Assembly (NCBI GenBank): GCA_039024635.1
Contig: JBCCQA010000010.1
Span: 74,753 to 138,752, forward strand
Direction of reading: 5' to 3'
DNA: 64,000 nt
Origin: Kuafuiihalomonas sp039024635
Lineage (GTDB): Bacteria; Myxococcota; Kuafuiibacteriia; Kuafuiibacteriales; Kuafuiibacteriaceae
Shown here: piece by piece, positions 33,791-42,194 of the stretch
Numbering within the stretch: the stretch's first letter is position 1
Layout: every line of letters starts with the position of its first letter
The notes under the pieces: generated by a model
Seen by the model: the letters and a program-made list of their open reading frames with translations, nothing else
Databases searched by the model: none
Told to the model about the DNA's origin: nothing
Position numbers and translations under genes: made by a program

Positions 33791-35284
33791 TCAGCAGGGC
33801 GACGTCGGATCCGAAGTGTCACACTCGGAGGTGTCGGGATCCACGACTTGGTCCGCCGAGCCCAACTCCAGGTCGGCAGCGATCTGAATGAACTCGTTGG
33901 ACTGCGCGTTCAGGCCGAGGATGGTGTCGATCATCGGCTGCGAGCTGTTCATGCCGGGCACGATCTGAAGGTCGACGGGGAGTGGATTGTTCGCATCCCG
34001 AGCCAGGGCGTCTACCTGGTTGTAGGCCGTGCGCGTGGTGGCCAAAGCCGCCATGACGTCGTCGGCCAGGCTGGTGAGACCCACCTGCCGCAGGTAGGCG
34101 TCGATGCCCGTCCCCGTGGTGGCCCGGGCGACGTTGTCCACCACGCCGTCGAGATCGCTGTCGTAGCCCGGGTAGGAGCCCATGTAGACGAAGCGGACGC
34201 CTTCGGCGTTTAGCACGATGTCGCGGTGGGTGTTGTCGGAGAAGCAGGAGTGCTCGTCCTCCTGCGAGTTGGCGGACAAGGCGATTTGCATGCGCTCACC
34301 GGCGAGCTCACCCTCCGAGAGGTTGCCCATCCCGGCCAGGATTTGGATGAGAAACTCCTTGGCCTGATCGAGATTTGCGGGGTTCGCAAAAGTGGCGCGG
34401 TAGGAGCCGTCGAAGGTATCGCGGACCTGGGTCAGGTCGGCCACGAGCTTGTCGGCCAGCAGCTGAATGAACTGAGCCCGTCGGGTGCAGAAAGTGCCGT
34501 CCGCATTCTGGGTCGGCCCGCTGGTGCAGTTGGCGTCCTGCAGGTAGTCCGTGTGGGGCCGCTGCCCAGGGGTCGCATCCCGAGGCGCGTCGGCCGAGCC
34601 ATCACCGTTCAGGTCCTGGCCCCAAAGCATGAACTCGATGGCGTGGTAGCCGGTGATGACGTCGCGCTCGTCCTCGGCCGAGACGTTGGCGGCGAGGAGG
34701 GTCTCGTCGATGGCGATGTTGGTGGAGTTGATGATGTTGTTGGGGACGGGGTCCACGACGCCCGTCGCCTGCTCGGTGACGTTGATCTGGTCGTCGCCGA
34801 AGTCGGTGCCCTCGACAACGTAGTCGATGAGGCCCTCACCGAGGGGCCAGGCATTCAGCTCGCCTTCGGGTCCGTCTTCGCCGTTGGACAGGTCGAAGTC
34901 GGTGTCATCGATGGGGCTGGCCCGGAATCGATAGACCTCCGTTGGGCCGTAGGGCTCGTTGGCGACCCGCCACGCCCGACGGGCGGCGGCCAAGGTCTCC
35001 GGCGTGGGGTCGGCGACCATGGCGTTGATGGCTGTGCGGAGGGCGCCCGCCGTGTCGATGGCGTCGCTGTACATCGCCACCGCGAGGTCGACGTTGGTGC
35101 TGAGCACCGCCCGAATGCCGTCGAGATCATTCGGATCGCTGCCGTTGCCGCTGCCATTCCCGGTGCCGTTACCGGAAGTGCCATTGTTGTCGTCGTCTCC
35201 GCAGGCGGCGGCTGCGCCAAGTCCGATGATGAGAGAAGCTGCGGCCACCCAGGACCACTTGTTGGTTCGTGTCTTTTGCATCAT
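33791..35284 (-). CDS. Imelysin-family lipoprotein (IrpA-like, GxHxxE)
   Basis: A 497-residue lipoprotein: lipobox (GAAAAC, Cys28), a Gly/Asn/Ser/Thr linker (about 34-50), then the imelysin domain. The metal-type motif GYHAIE is at 212-217 within TGYHAIEFMLWGQDL, and DEHSCFSDNTHRD further on is typical of IrpA-like proteins. The start has two tandem ATGs (35284, 35281). First gene of the four-gene operon; a Fur-type box lies 69 bp upstream. Expected at the cell surface or periplasm in iron acquisition. Confidence 0.9.
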   Translation of the reverse strand: MMQKTRTNKWSWVAAASLIIGLGAAAACGDDDNNGTSGNGTGNGSGNGSDPNDLDGIRAVLSTNVDLAVAMYSDAIDTAGALRTAINAMVADPTPETLAAARRAWRVANEPYGPTEVYRFRASPIDDTDFDLSNGEDGPEGELNAWPLGEGLIDYVVEGTDFGDDQINVTEQATGVVDPVPNNIINSTNIAIDETLLAANVSAEDERDVITGYHAIEFMLWGQDLNGDGSADAPRDATPGQRPHTDYLQDANCTSGPTQNADGTFCTRRAQFIQLLADKLVADLTQVRDTFDGSYRATFANPANLDQAKEFLIQILAGMGNLSEGELAGERMQIALSANSQEDEHSCFSDNTHRDIVLNAEGVRFVYMGSYPGYDSDLDGVVDNVARATTGTGIDAYLRQVGLTSLADDVMAALATTRTAYNQVDALARDANNPLPVDLQIVPGMNSSQPMIDTILGLNAQSNEFIQIAADLELGSADQVVDPDTSECDTSDPTSPC

Positions 35285-35773
35285 GTCGCTCGATTCCTTC
35301 GGTCGAAGAAACTGCGTTGCGGGGAGCGATAAACTCGTCGCGGTCCTTTTTGCAATGGCTTCTCATTCTCAAATATTTGAGGTTCGCGAGAAGCGATCCC
35401 TGTTCGCACCCGTTCGCACCCGTTTGCACTTCTTGTTCGGACGGCGATTACGTGGGGCCGAACAACTGGCCGTACAGCGTCCAGTCCGTCCGATGGCCGG
35501 TCGAAGCGAAGAGGCTTCTTTCGACAAGAAGGCGCCACGAAGAGCTCTGCCCCTCGTTTTCGTCCGTCGAGCCCGCCCTACCTGCGAAGTGCGAAGTGTG
35601 GCCGCCCAGGCGCGCCGTCAAATCCTCCGGATTCTAGGGTTAGGCCTAGGCCATCTCCAGAACGCCCGCCGTCCGCTCCCTGGAGGGCCTCAGGGCGCGA
35701 CAGGGGTGTGTCGCTCGCTCGGAACGGCGCGAGTGCGAATTGGACGCTTGCATGCACCCTACAACCATGATTT
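35285..35773. other. Intergenic region without a recognised gene
   Basis: About 490 bp between the imelysin operon and the next Fur-type palindrome. It holds one Fur-type box (35353-35372) and short open frames on both strands, none with convincing codon use or a recognised product. A small RNA cannot be ruled out. Confidence 0.5.
35353..35372. promoter_or_regulatory. Fur-type box ahead of the imelysin operon
   Basis: On the minus strand the site starts TTGAGAATGAGAAG and continues with CCATTG. TTGAGAAT matches the half site of the perfect palindromes. It lies 69 bp before the imelysin start. Confidence 0.6.
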
Positions 35774-35794
35774 TGAGAATGCGTGTCATTCTCA
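35774..35794. promoter_or_regulatory. Perfect Fur-type palindrome (second copy)
   Basis: TGAGAATG (35774-35781), spacer CGTGT, CATTCTCA (35787-35794): perfect inverted repeat, identical to the reverse complement of 24311-24331. It precedes the small Cys-rich protein/methyltransferase pair. Confidence 0.85.
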
Positions 35795-36067
35795 TTTTGG
35801 TTCCACGACGGGCTGTGCGCGCTCGCGGTCTTGGGATTCGCGCTGGCTCTATATGAGGGCGCCTCCTCGGCCACCGAACGGCATCGACACCCCGTCCAGC
35901 AGTGCTCGGGCCGGACGTGTTTGACCCTTGAGCCGGCGGGATTTGGTACCTACCGGGATCGAGGTACTGGCTGCGAGTCCTGCCCGTCGGAGGGTGCCTG
36001 CCTGATCGGCGAGCCCAGCCACGAACAGGCGGAGCAGGCCGACCTGAGCCCTCGGGGCGCCTTTTGA
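35783..36067 (+). CDS. Small secreted Cys-rich protein, likely Fur-regulated
   Basis: Up to 94 residues. The frame opens at a GTG inside the Fur palindrome; a true start may be CTG 35813 or TTG 35831, which would leave LCALAVLGFALALYEGASSA as signal peptide. The mature part has CSGRTC and CESCPSEGAC, five cysteines. Codons are strongly GC-ending, and the stop overlaps the next gene's start (TGATG), which both favour a real gene. It resembles the other small protein behind the identical Fur site only in size, export and Cys content. Function unknown. Confidence 0.5.
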   Translation: MSFSFWFHDGLCALAVLGFALALYEGASSATERHRHPVQQCSGRTCLTLEPAGFGTYRDRGTGCESCPSEGACLIGEPSHEQAEQADLSPRGAF

Positions 36068-36696
36068 TGAGGACCAAGCTGCGGCAGGAGGTGGTTTTGG
36101 GGACGAAGGGCTACGAGTCCTGCGCCCTCCTGGGAGGCCCTTCTGAGTTCCGCTTCGACGTCGTCAACCGAGACTTCCTCCACCTGCTGCCTCCAGGCCC
36201 GGCCCGTGTGCTCGACGTAGGCTCCGGGCTCGGACAGAACGCGGCCTGCTTGGCCGAGCGCGGCTACGACGTCGTGGCCGTGGAGCCCCTAGAGGCCTTC
36301 CTTCGCGCTAGCCAGACGAACTACCCGGACAGCGAGGTCCTGTGGGTCCACGACCACCTCCCGAGCCTGTCGAAGCTGCTCTTGAGCGAGGGTCGGGGCT
36401 TCGACTTCGTGCTCGTGGACGGCGTCTGGCACCACTTGGCGCCCATGGAGCGTCGCTCGGCCTTGGCCCGGTTGTACGGACTGACCCGGGCGGGCGGGCA
36501 CTGCGCCATCTCCCTTCGCAACGGCCCCCCAGGGCTGGGCACCCACGTCTTCCCGACCAAGATCAGTGAGACCGAGGAACAGGCCCACGGTCTCGGGTTC
36601 GAGCTCGTTCTCCGCATCGAAGACCAGCCCAGTCTCCTTCCCGACCGCCCTCGGGTCCTTTGGAGCCGAGTGGCCTTTCAAAAGCCCAAGGGCTAG
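36067..36696 (+). CDS. Class I SAM-dependent methyltransferase
   Basis: A 209-residue methyltransferase. The SAM motif is ARVLDVGSGLGQNAACLAERGYDVVAVEP (about 45-75), with FDFVLVDGVWHHLAPMERRSALARL further on, a typical post-motif block. The ATG overlaps the stop of the small Cys-rich gene by one base, so it is translationally coupled and probably under the same Fur-type site. The substrate is unknown; small-molecule methylation related to metal uptake is only inferred. Confidence 0.8.
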   Translation: MRTKLRQEVVLGTKGYESCALLGGPSEFRFDVVNRDFLHLLPPGPARVLDVGSGLGQNAACLAERGYDVVAVEPLEAFLRASQTNYPDSEVLWVHDHLPSLSKLLLSEGRGFDFVLVDGVWHHLAPMERRSALARLYGLTRAGGHCAISLRNGPPGLGTHVFPTKISETEEQAHGLGFELVLRIEDQPSLLPDRPRVLWSRVAFQKPKG

Positions 36697-36855
36697 GGCG
36701 GGACAGCATGCAAGCGACCCTTCCCAGACCTCGCTGGGTTCACGAGATGCGGAGGGCGAACCGACCGTTCGGAGAACTTGGGGAGAGCTCTCTACAGGTC
36801 AAGAGATGGGACGAAAGCGCTTCGATGGACGCCTCATCCTCTTCACACTGAAACC

Positions 36856-37296
36856 ATGCTCCACCTGTTGACCTCGGCTCTGTTCGCCTTCTCCGCCGAC
36901 GCCCAGCCCAGCCCAGAGCTCGGCGTGGAGGCCGTGGTCCGGGTTCAGCTCGAGGCACTGAAGCTGAATCCTCAGCTCGACGACGACGCGGGTATTCGCC
37001 TCGCCTTTCGTTTTGCCTCGCCTTCCAATCGAGCCCAGACCGGCCCCATCGAGCGCTTCATTCCGATGGTCAAAGCACCAGCCTACGCGCCGCTCCTCGG
37101 CTTCGACAGCTCCAGCGTGGTCGTGATGAACGCGAAGCCTTCGGGCGCCCACGTGGTGGTGGAAGTTCGTCGGGGCAGCAAAACCCAGATGTACATGTGG
37201 GTTTTGAGCCTTCAGGAAAACGGCTGCTGGATGACCGACGCCGTCGTTCCGGTGGAGCCGGAGGGGGAAGAGGCTCCCGAGCTCCTCCAAACCTGA
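36856..37296 (+). CDS. DUF4864-family secreted protein
   Basis: A 146-residue protein with a short signal peptide (MLHLLTSALFAFSADA). DUF4864 is suggested by the pattern DDDAGIRLAFRFASPSNRAQTGPIERFIPMVKAPAYAPLL. The family is small and of unknown function. There is no clear operon link: 159 bp of gap upstream and RmuC 61 bp downstream. Confidence 0.7.
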   Translation: MLHLLTSALFAFSADAQPSPELGVEAVVRVQLEALKLNPQLDDDAGIRLAFRFASPSNRAQTGPIERFIPMVKAPAYAPLLGFDSSSVVVMNAKPSGAHVVVEVRRGSKTQMYMWVLSLQENGCWMTDAVVPVEPEGEEAPELLQT

Positions 37297-37357
37297 AGGC
37301 GCCCTCGGGACGCCGAACCGGACATACTGTGTCCTATTGCGAGGGCACTGTCCTTTC

Positions 37358-38641
37358 GTGGCCTCTCCCTTCCTGGTGGTCCTGGCCGTCCTTTGTCTGC
37401 TCGGCCTCGGCCTGATCTTCGTCCAAGGATGGATGAGCTTGCGGGATCTTCGGATCCTGGAGGACCAGCTCGAGCAGCGCAGCCGAGAGACCGAAGTCGA
37501 AACGGAGCAGCAAAGGCGAGAAGCCCAGGCCTCCAGCGAAGCCCTCCATCGATTGGAGCTCCGCATCGAGGGCCGACTGGGGCAGATTCAAAGGCAGCTC
37601 GGGGCAGAAGGGGGCGAGGCGCGAGAGCGCCTGCTACGGCGACTTCACGAAGGCCTCCATTCGGTCCGCGGCGAACTGCAAGCCACCCTCGATCGAGGCA
37701 GCCAGCCAATCGACCGTCGTATGGCGCAGCTGGTCGAGACGACGGACCAACGCCTTCGCCGGATCAGCGGAAAGGTGGAAGAGCGTCTGTCCGAGGGCTT
37801 CGAAAAGACGAACGCCACCTTCACCAAGGTGATGATGCAGCTGGCCCGAATGGACGAGGCGCAGAAGCGACTGCAGGAGCTCTCCAGCAACGTGGTGAGC
37901 CTTCAAGAGGTGCTCGCGGACCGGAAGTCCTTGGGCGCCTTCGGCGAGGTCCAGCTCGAAGCCCTGGTCGAGAACATGCTCCCTCCCAACAGCTACGCCT
38001 TTCAGCCCACCCTTCGAAATGGACGTCGCCCGGACTGTGCGCTGCTCTTGCCCGAACCGACGGGGACCATCTGCATCGATGCGAAGTTCCCTCTCGGTGA
38101 CTTCCAGCGCTTCACGAACCCTGAGCTTCCGGAGGTCGAGCGAAGGGCCGCTCGCAAACGCTTTCCAGTCGCGGTCAAGGGTCACATCGACGACGTGGCG
38201 GAGAAGTACATCTTGGACGGAGAGACCTGGTCGGGGGCCTTCATGTTCATTCCATCGGAAGCCGTCTTCGCCGAGATCCATGCGCGCCACCCAGAGCTCG
38301 TCACTCACGCTCAGCAGCGACGAATCTTCTTGGCCTCACCCAGCACCCTGATGGCCGTGTGTACGACTGCGGCCACGGTGCTCAAAGACCGAGCCACTCG
38401 AGACCAGGTTCATGTCATCCAGGACTGTCTCGGTGCCCTGGGCTCGCAATTCGATCGATTCCACGAGCACCTTCAGGGCTTGTCCAAGAACATCCGTATC
38501 GCGAGCGAGAAAGCCAACAAGGCCGAACGAGAAGCGGAGCGAATCCGCCATCGATTCCGTCAGATCGAAGGAGTGGAGCTCGATGGCGACGAGCCCACAC
38601 CCATCCGAATCGAAGAGCGTGCGAGCCAGGCCGACACCTGA
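37358..38641 (+). CDS. rmuC: DNA recombination protein RmuC
   Basis: A 427-residue protein. Starts from GTG 37358; a TTG at 37337 is in frame. One N-terminal membrane helix (SPFLVVLAVLCLLGLGLIF), a coiled coil rich in Glu/Arg/Gln (about 25-190), then the RmuC nuclease-like domain: LGAFGEVQLEALVENMLPPNSYAFQPTL, CIDAKFPLGDFQRF, VKGHIDDVAEKYI, FIPSEAVFAEIHARHPELV and SPSTLMAVCTTAATVLKDR. RmuC limits inversion or rearrangement at repeats; it is PD-(D/E)xK nuclease-like. Confidence 0.93.
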   Translation: MASPFLVVLAVLCLLGLGLIFVQGWMSLRDLRILEDQLEQRSRETEVETEQQRREAQASSEALHRLELRIEGRLGQIQRQLGAEGGEARERLLRRLHEGLHSVRGELQATLDRGSQPIDRRMAQLVETTDQRLRRISGKVEERLSEGFEKTNATFTKVMMQLARMDEAQKRLQELSSNVVSLQEVLADRKSLGAFGEVQLEALVENMLPPNSYAFQPTLRNGRRPDCALLLPEPTGTICIDAKFPLGDFQRFTNPELPEVERRAARKRFPVAVKGHIDDVAEKYILDGETWSGAFMFIPSEAVFAEIHARHPELVTHAQQRRIFLASPSTLMAVCTTAATVLKDRATRDQVHVIQDCLGALGSQFDRFHEHLQGLSKNIRIASEKANKAEREAERIRHRFRQIEGVELDGDEPTPIRIEERASQADT

Positions 38642-38682
38642 GCACAGTGGACCGGGCGCCGGGAATCGGTAGTGTCCCAAGG

Positions 38683-40104
38683 GTGGGACGTCTGTCGTTC
38701 GTCGTGCTCCTGGGCCTCAGTGCCTGCGAGGGCGCCATCGGTGGTGCCGACGGCGCCCCCTTGGTCCAGGAAGGACAAACCTGCGGCGTAGAGGTCGTTT
38801 GTGAGCCCGGTCTGGAATGTCGTTCAGGCACCTGCCGAAGACGCTGCAGCACTTCTCTCGAGTGCACGGCGGGACGCAGGTGCGGTCTCGAGCTCGATGG
38901 CGCTCGCTTATGCGTGGACACCGGTACGGCGGCCCGTTTCGCCGAATGCGAACGAGCGGAAGACTGTGCCACTGGTCTTTGCGCCCAAGGCGTGTGTACC
39001 GACTTCTGCATGGCCTGCGAGCAGGGCGCAGCCTGTCTGGAGAGCGATGTCGATAGCCTGGTCGGCGCCGGACGACAGGTCGTATGTCGTCCTCGAAGAG
39101 CCGCCCCCCAGTTGGTGCTTGGGCCGGTGGAGACGAGCTCCACCGGACGCTCTTCACCCCTGGCTATAGAGCTTCCGCCCGGTCAGGCCTCGATGACCAT
39201 CGTCCTTTCCAGCGAGGAGGGCCTACGGCCGGCGATTAGCCGACTCGAAGGACCCGATGGCACGCTCTACGTCGACCGGGGCGAGGCCAACGTCGAGCTG
39301 AATCCGATGGTCGTCTACATCGAGACCTCGAGCATGCTCCTTCCCAATGCGAGCGGGATTCGCGCCGAGTCGGGAACCTGGACCCTGGAACTGGGGACCT
39401 ACGACCCCGAGGTCTTCGATCGGTTGGTTCCGCTCGCCGGCGTGGTGGACACCATCGAGGTAATCTTCGAACCCGAACCCGAAGTCGGCGGCCTCCTCGA
39501 CCTGCATGTCGGCCTCGCGCCGAGCTTCGGTGTGACCGCGACGACAGCCGGCGACTCGGGCTTCGTTCGTGGCTTGCTGGAAGAGGTCCGAGCCACCCTC
39601 CTGACACCGGCGGGCGTGGACTTCGGTCGCGTACTGTTCAGCGTCCTCCCTGAAGAGCACGAGCGGGTCGAAGATGGTGACGAGACCCGAAGGATGTGTC
39701 GAAACCTCAGCATCGACGGGACTTGGGGCGCAAACCTGAACCTCTTCGTGGTCGGCGACATCATCTATACGAGCGGCCAGGCCGGCGGTATACCAGGGCC
39801 GCCTGGAGTTTTTGCCAGCACCGCAAGCTGCGTCCTCATCGAACGTATCGGTGGAGGCACACGGACCGGCGTCCTCGCCGCCCATGAGATGGGTCACTTT
39901 CTGGGCCTGCGCCACACGACCGAGCTCGATGGCCGAACGGATCCCCTGGACGACACCCCGAGCTGCGAAAATGGCACTCGGCTCCAAGACTGCCCGGACT
40001 ACCGCAACTTGATGTTCCCCCGCTTTCCAGCCGAGCCCGGACTGCGCCTGAGCGCGGAGCAGATCGAAGTCATCCGCCGGAACCCTCTCCTCCACGAACC
40101 CTGA
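38683..40104 (+). CDS. Metzincin-type zinc metalloprotease lipoprotein with Cys-rich N-terminal modules
   Basis: A 473-residue lipoprotein from GTG 38683 (lipobox LSAC). Residues about 25-125 are Cys-rich (repeated GLECRSGTC, GLCAQGVC patterns), like EGF-type binding modules of myxobacterial surface proteins. The protease site is HEMGHFLGLRH: H401, E402, H405, H411, the full HExxHxxGxxH metzincin motif, with a Met-turn NLMFP further down. Resembles M43-type enzymes. It likely acts at the cell surface; prey-protein digestion is inferred. Monocistronic. Confidence 0.82.
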   Translation: MGRLSFVVLLGLSACEGAIGGADGAPLVQEGQTCGVEVVCEPGLECRSGTCRRRCSTSLECTAGRRCGLELDGARLCVDTGTAARFAECERAEDCATGLCAQGVCTDFCMACEQGAACLESDVDSLVGAGRQVVCRPRRAAPQLVLGPVETSSTGRSSPLAIELPPGQASMTIVLSSEEGLRPAISRLEGPDGTLYVDRGEANVELNPMVVYIETSSMLLPNASGIRAESGTWTLELGTYDPEVFDRLVPLAGVVDTIEVIFEPEPEVGGLLDLHVGLAPSFGVTATTAGDSGFVRGLLEEVRATLLTPAGVDFGRVLFSVLPEEHERVEDGDETRRMCRNLSIDGTWGANLNLFVVGDIIYTSGQAGGIPGPPGVFASTASCVLIERIGGGTRTGVLAAHEMGHFLGLRHTTELDGRTDPLDDTPSCENGTRLQDCPDYRNLMFPRFPAEPGLRLSAEQIEVIRRNPLLHEP

Positions 40105-40292
40105 GCTCAGCAAACCCGACGAATCTGCCGTCCTCTCGGCAAGCCTTGCGGCGAACCGCTAGCACGAAGACTCGACCTGTCGTCAGCGCGAGGTTCCGGC
40201 CCCTAGGGCCGTGACCCACCCCCGGCTCGTGTGAAAGCCTGCTTTCGAACCAGGATCCTCGGCACCGATACGAGCCCTGGAAGGAGGTCGAC

Positions 40293-42191
40293 ATGCGAGT
40301 CTTTCTTTCCATTCTTCTCATGGGCTTCGTCAGCTGTTCTGACTCGGAGGATGAGGGTGGACCTCAGCCCACGATTCCCCAAGAGCTGGCGGGCACCTGG
40401 GAATGGAGCATCACGCTCTTCGACTGCCAGGTTCTTTCCGGCGTTCTGAACACCCAGCAAGACTTCCGACTAGCGCAGAGCGGAAATCAAGTGACGGCGA
40501 GCTTTACCGATTCACGGGGGAATGAAGTAGAGATCAGCGGCCCGGTCGAAGACGACCGCTGGCAAGCTGTCCTGCGGGTCGAAAGTCCGGAAGGACGCGT
40601 CATCACCGCGAACATGAGCCTCCGCATCGAGCAGTCTAATCTCGAAGATTTGATCAGCGGTCCCATCGACGTCGACTCGGACTCTGCCATGCTTTGTCCC
40701 GCCGGCTCGAGCGCGACGGTGGAGCTCACGCGGGTGAACAATCCGGACGAACGAGAGGTGTTCAGTCGCTGCGGGGCCGTCGATATCGTCGTCGCCATGG
40801 ATACTTCGGGCTCGATGGACGACGAAGCACAAGCGCTGTGCGTTCAAGCCGATGGTGTCCTCGCTCGCCTCGCCTCACTGGGGCTTGAGAACGCACGCAT
40901 CTTCAAATGGGGGATCGTGCAAGATCGAAATGATCCCGAGTTCCAAGAAGACGGCGTCTTTCCCTGCTTGGAGAACCACGTCAAGCGCGTGTTCGGTGAC
41001 CCAGTAGTACCCGGAACCGATGGGGATCGACTCACAGATCCGAGCGACGAGGGAGACGAAGACTGGGCAGACGCGGTCGCCGTCGTCGCCAACCTCGGCT
41101 CCGAGGATCGTTCGAGCGGCTTTCAGTGGCGGCCCGAGGTCACCCGAATCATGGTGCCCATCAGCGACGAAGGTCCGAGCAAAGGGGATCCACCGGACGA
41201 ACCCGACGACCTCACCGCGATCGAGAACGCCATCACTCAGGCGAACACGCACGAGGTCATCGTGTCGCCGCTCATCGCCAACAACGCCCGGCCCCTCACG
41301 GCCGAGTTCGGGCGTCGACTCGGGGAGGAGACCGGCGGGCGGGCCGCCCGAACCGTGGACCCGCAGCTCGACCTCGGAAGACTCCTCAACGACATCGTAT
41401 TTCAGGCCTGCGGCGGCGAAATCCAGCCGCTGCCCGATCCGCCCCCCGCCGGTCCGACTACGCTGATCGCCGGCGACGCCCAAGGCGCCCTCTACCTCCT
41501 GGGCGCCGACGAGGGGAGCGAACGACAGGTTGCGACTATCGACGTTGAGACGCCCGGCACCGCACCTCTGGGGCCCATCGACGGGATGGTCTTCAACGAG
41601 CGGCTCGGTCAGCTTTGGCTATCGGCCCAGACCCTCGATGCCGAGGGGAGCGGAGACATCAACCTCTTGGTGAGCGTGGATGAGAACGGCATGGCGTTCG
41701 CCGTAGCAGAAGACGATGGGGATCGTCGCTTCGACCTCGCTCAGTCCCGGCGCAGCCAGCTCATCATGGCGAGCGATGACGATGACGACCTGGATGTGGT
41801 GGGAAGCATCGACGGTCAAGCTTCGCCCTACGCCGACGACATCGAGTCCATCGCGGAGACGGGCAATGGACTTGCCTTCGCGGGTGACGACTTGCTCCTC
41901 GCCTCGGGCCAGGAGCTCTGGTCCATCGACCCGTTCTCGGGAACACCGACGCTCATCAGCGATCTGACGATCGAGAATCCCCCAACCAGCGTAGCAGACT
42001 TCCTCGTGGTCTCCATGACCGCCCGACCGGCGGACGATCAGCTCTTCGTTCTCTTGGCTGAGGATGCGTCGGAGGGGGCAGCGACTCACGTAGGAAGGCT
42101 CGATGGGAGGAGCGGCGTCATCACGCTCGTCCGCCAGACCAGCGTACCTATGGACGGACTCAGCTGGCTGCCCGCGAACTACTTCGATTGA
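40293..42191 (+). CDS. von Willebrand A domain lipoprotein
   Basis: A 632-residue lipoprotein (lipobox GFVSC, Cys15). A strong ribosome-binding site (AAGGAGGT) sits 6 bases before the ATG. Residues about 20-160 form an unrecognised beta-rich domain. A VWA domain follows, with the metal-site motif D-T-S-G-S in VVAMDTSGSMDDE. The C-terminal half (from about 390) has repeated short strands like GDAQGALYLLGADEG and GNGLAFAGDDLLLASGQELWSID, suggesting a beta-propeller. Probably a cell-surface adhesion or sensing protein. Confidence 0.75.
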   Translation: MRVFLSILLMGFVSCSDSEDEGGPQPTIPQELAGTWEWSITLFDCQVLSGVLNTQQDFRLAQSGNQVTASFTDSRGNEVEISGPVEDDRWQAVLRVESPEGRVITANMSLRIEQSNLEDLISGPIDVDSDSAMLCPAGSSATVELTRVNNPDEREVFSRCGAVDIVVAMDTSGSMDDEAQALCVQADGVLARLASLGLENARIFKWGIVQDRNDPEFQEDGVFPCLENHVKRVFGDPVVPGTDGDRLTDPSDEGDEDWADAVAVVANLGSEDRSSGFQWRPEVTRIMVPISDEGPSKGDPPDEPDDLTAIENAITQANTHEVIVSPLIANNARPLTAEFGRRLGEETGGRAARTVDPQLDLGRLLNDIVFQACGGEIQPLPDPPPAGPTTLIAGDAQGALYLLGADEGSERQVATIDVETPGTAPLGPIDGMVFNERLGQLWLSAQTLDAEGSGDINLLVSVDENGMAFAVAEDDGDRRFDLAQSRRSQLIMASDDDDDLDVVGSIDGQASPYADDIESIAETGNGLAFAGDDLLLASGQELWSIDPFSGTPTLISDLTIENPPTSVADFLVVSMTARPADDQLFVLLAEDASEGAATHVGRLDGRSGVITLVRQTSVPMDGLSWLPANYFD

Positions 42192-42194
42192 GCC

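Noticed and set aside
35269..35640. Short plus-strand open frames after the imelysin operon
   Set aside because: Codon use is irregular and the predicted peptides show no signal peptide or domain; Fur-box and spacer sequence explain the region better.
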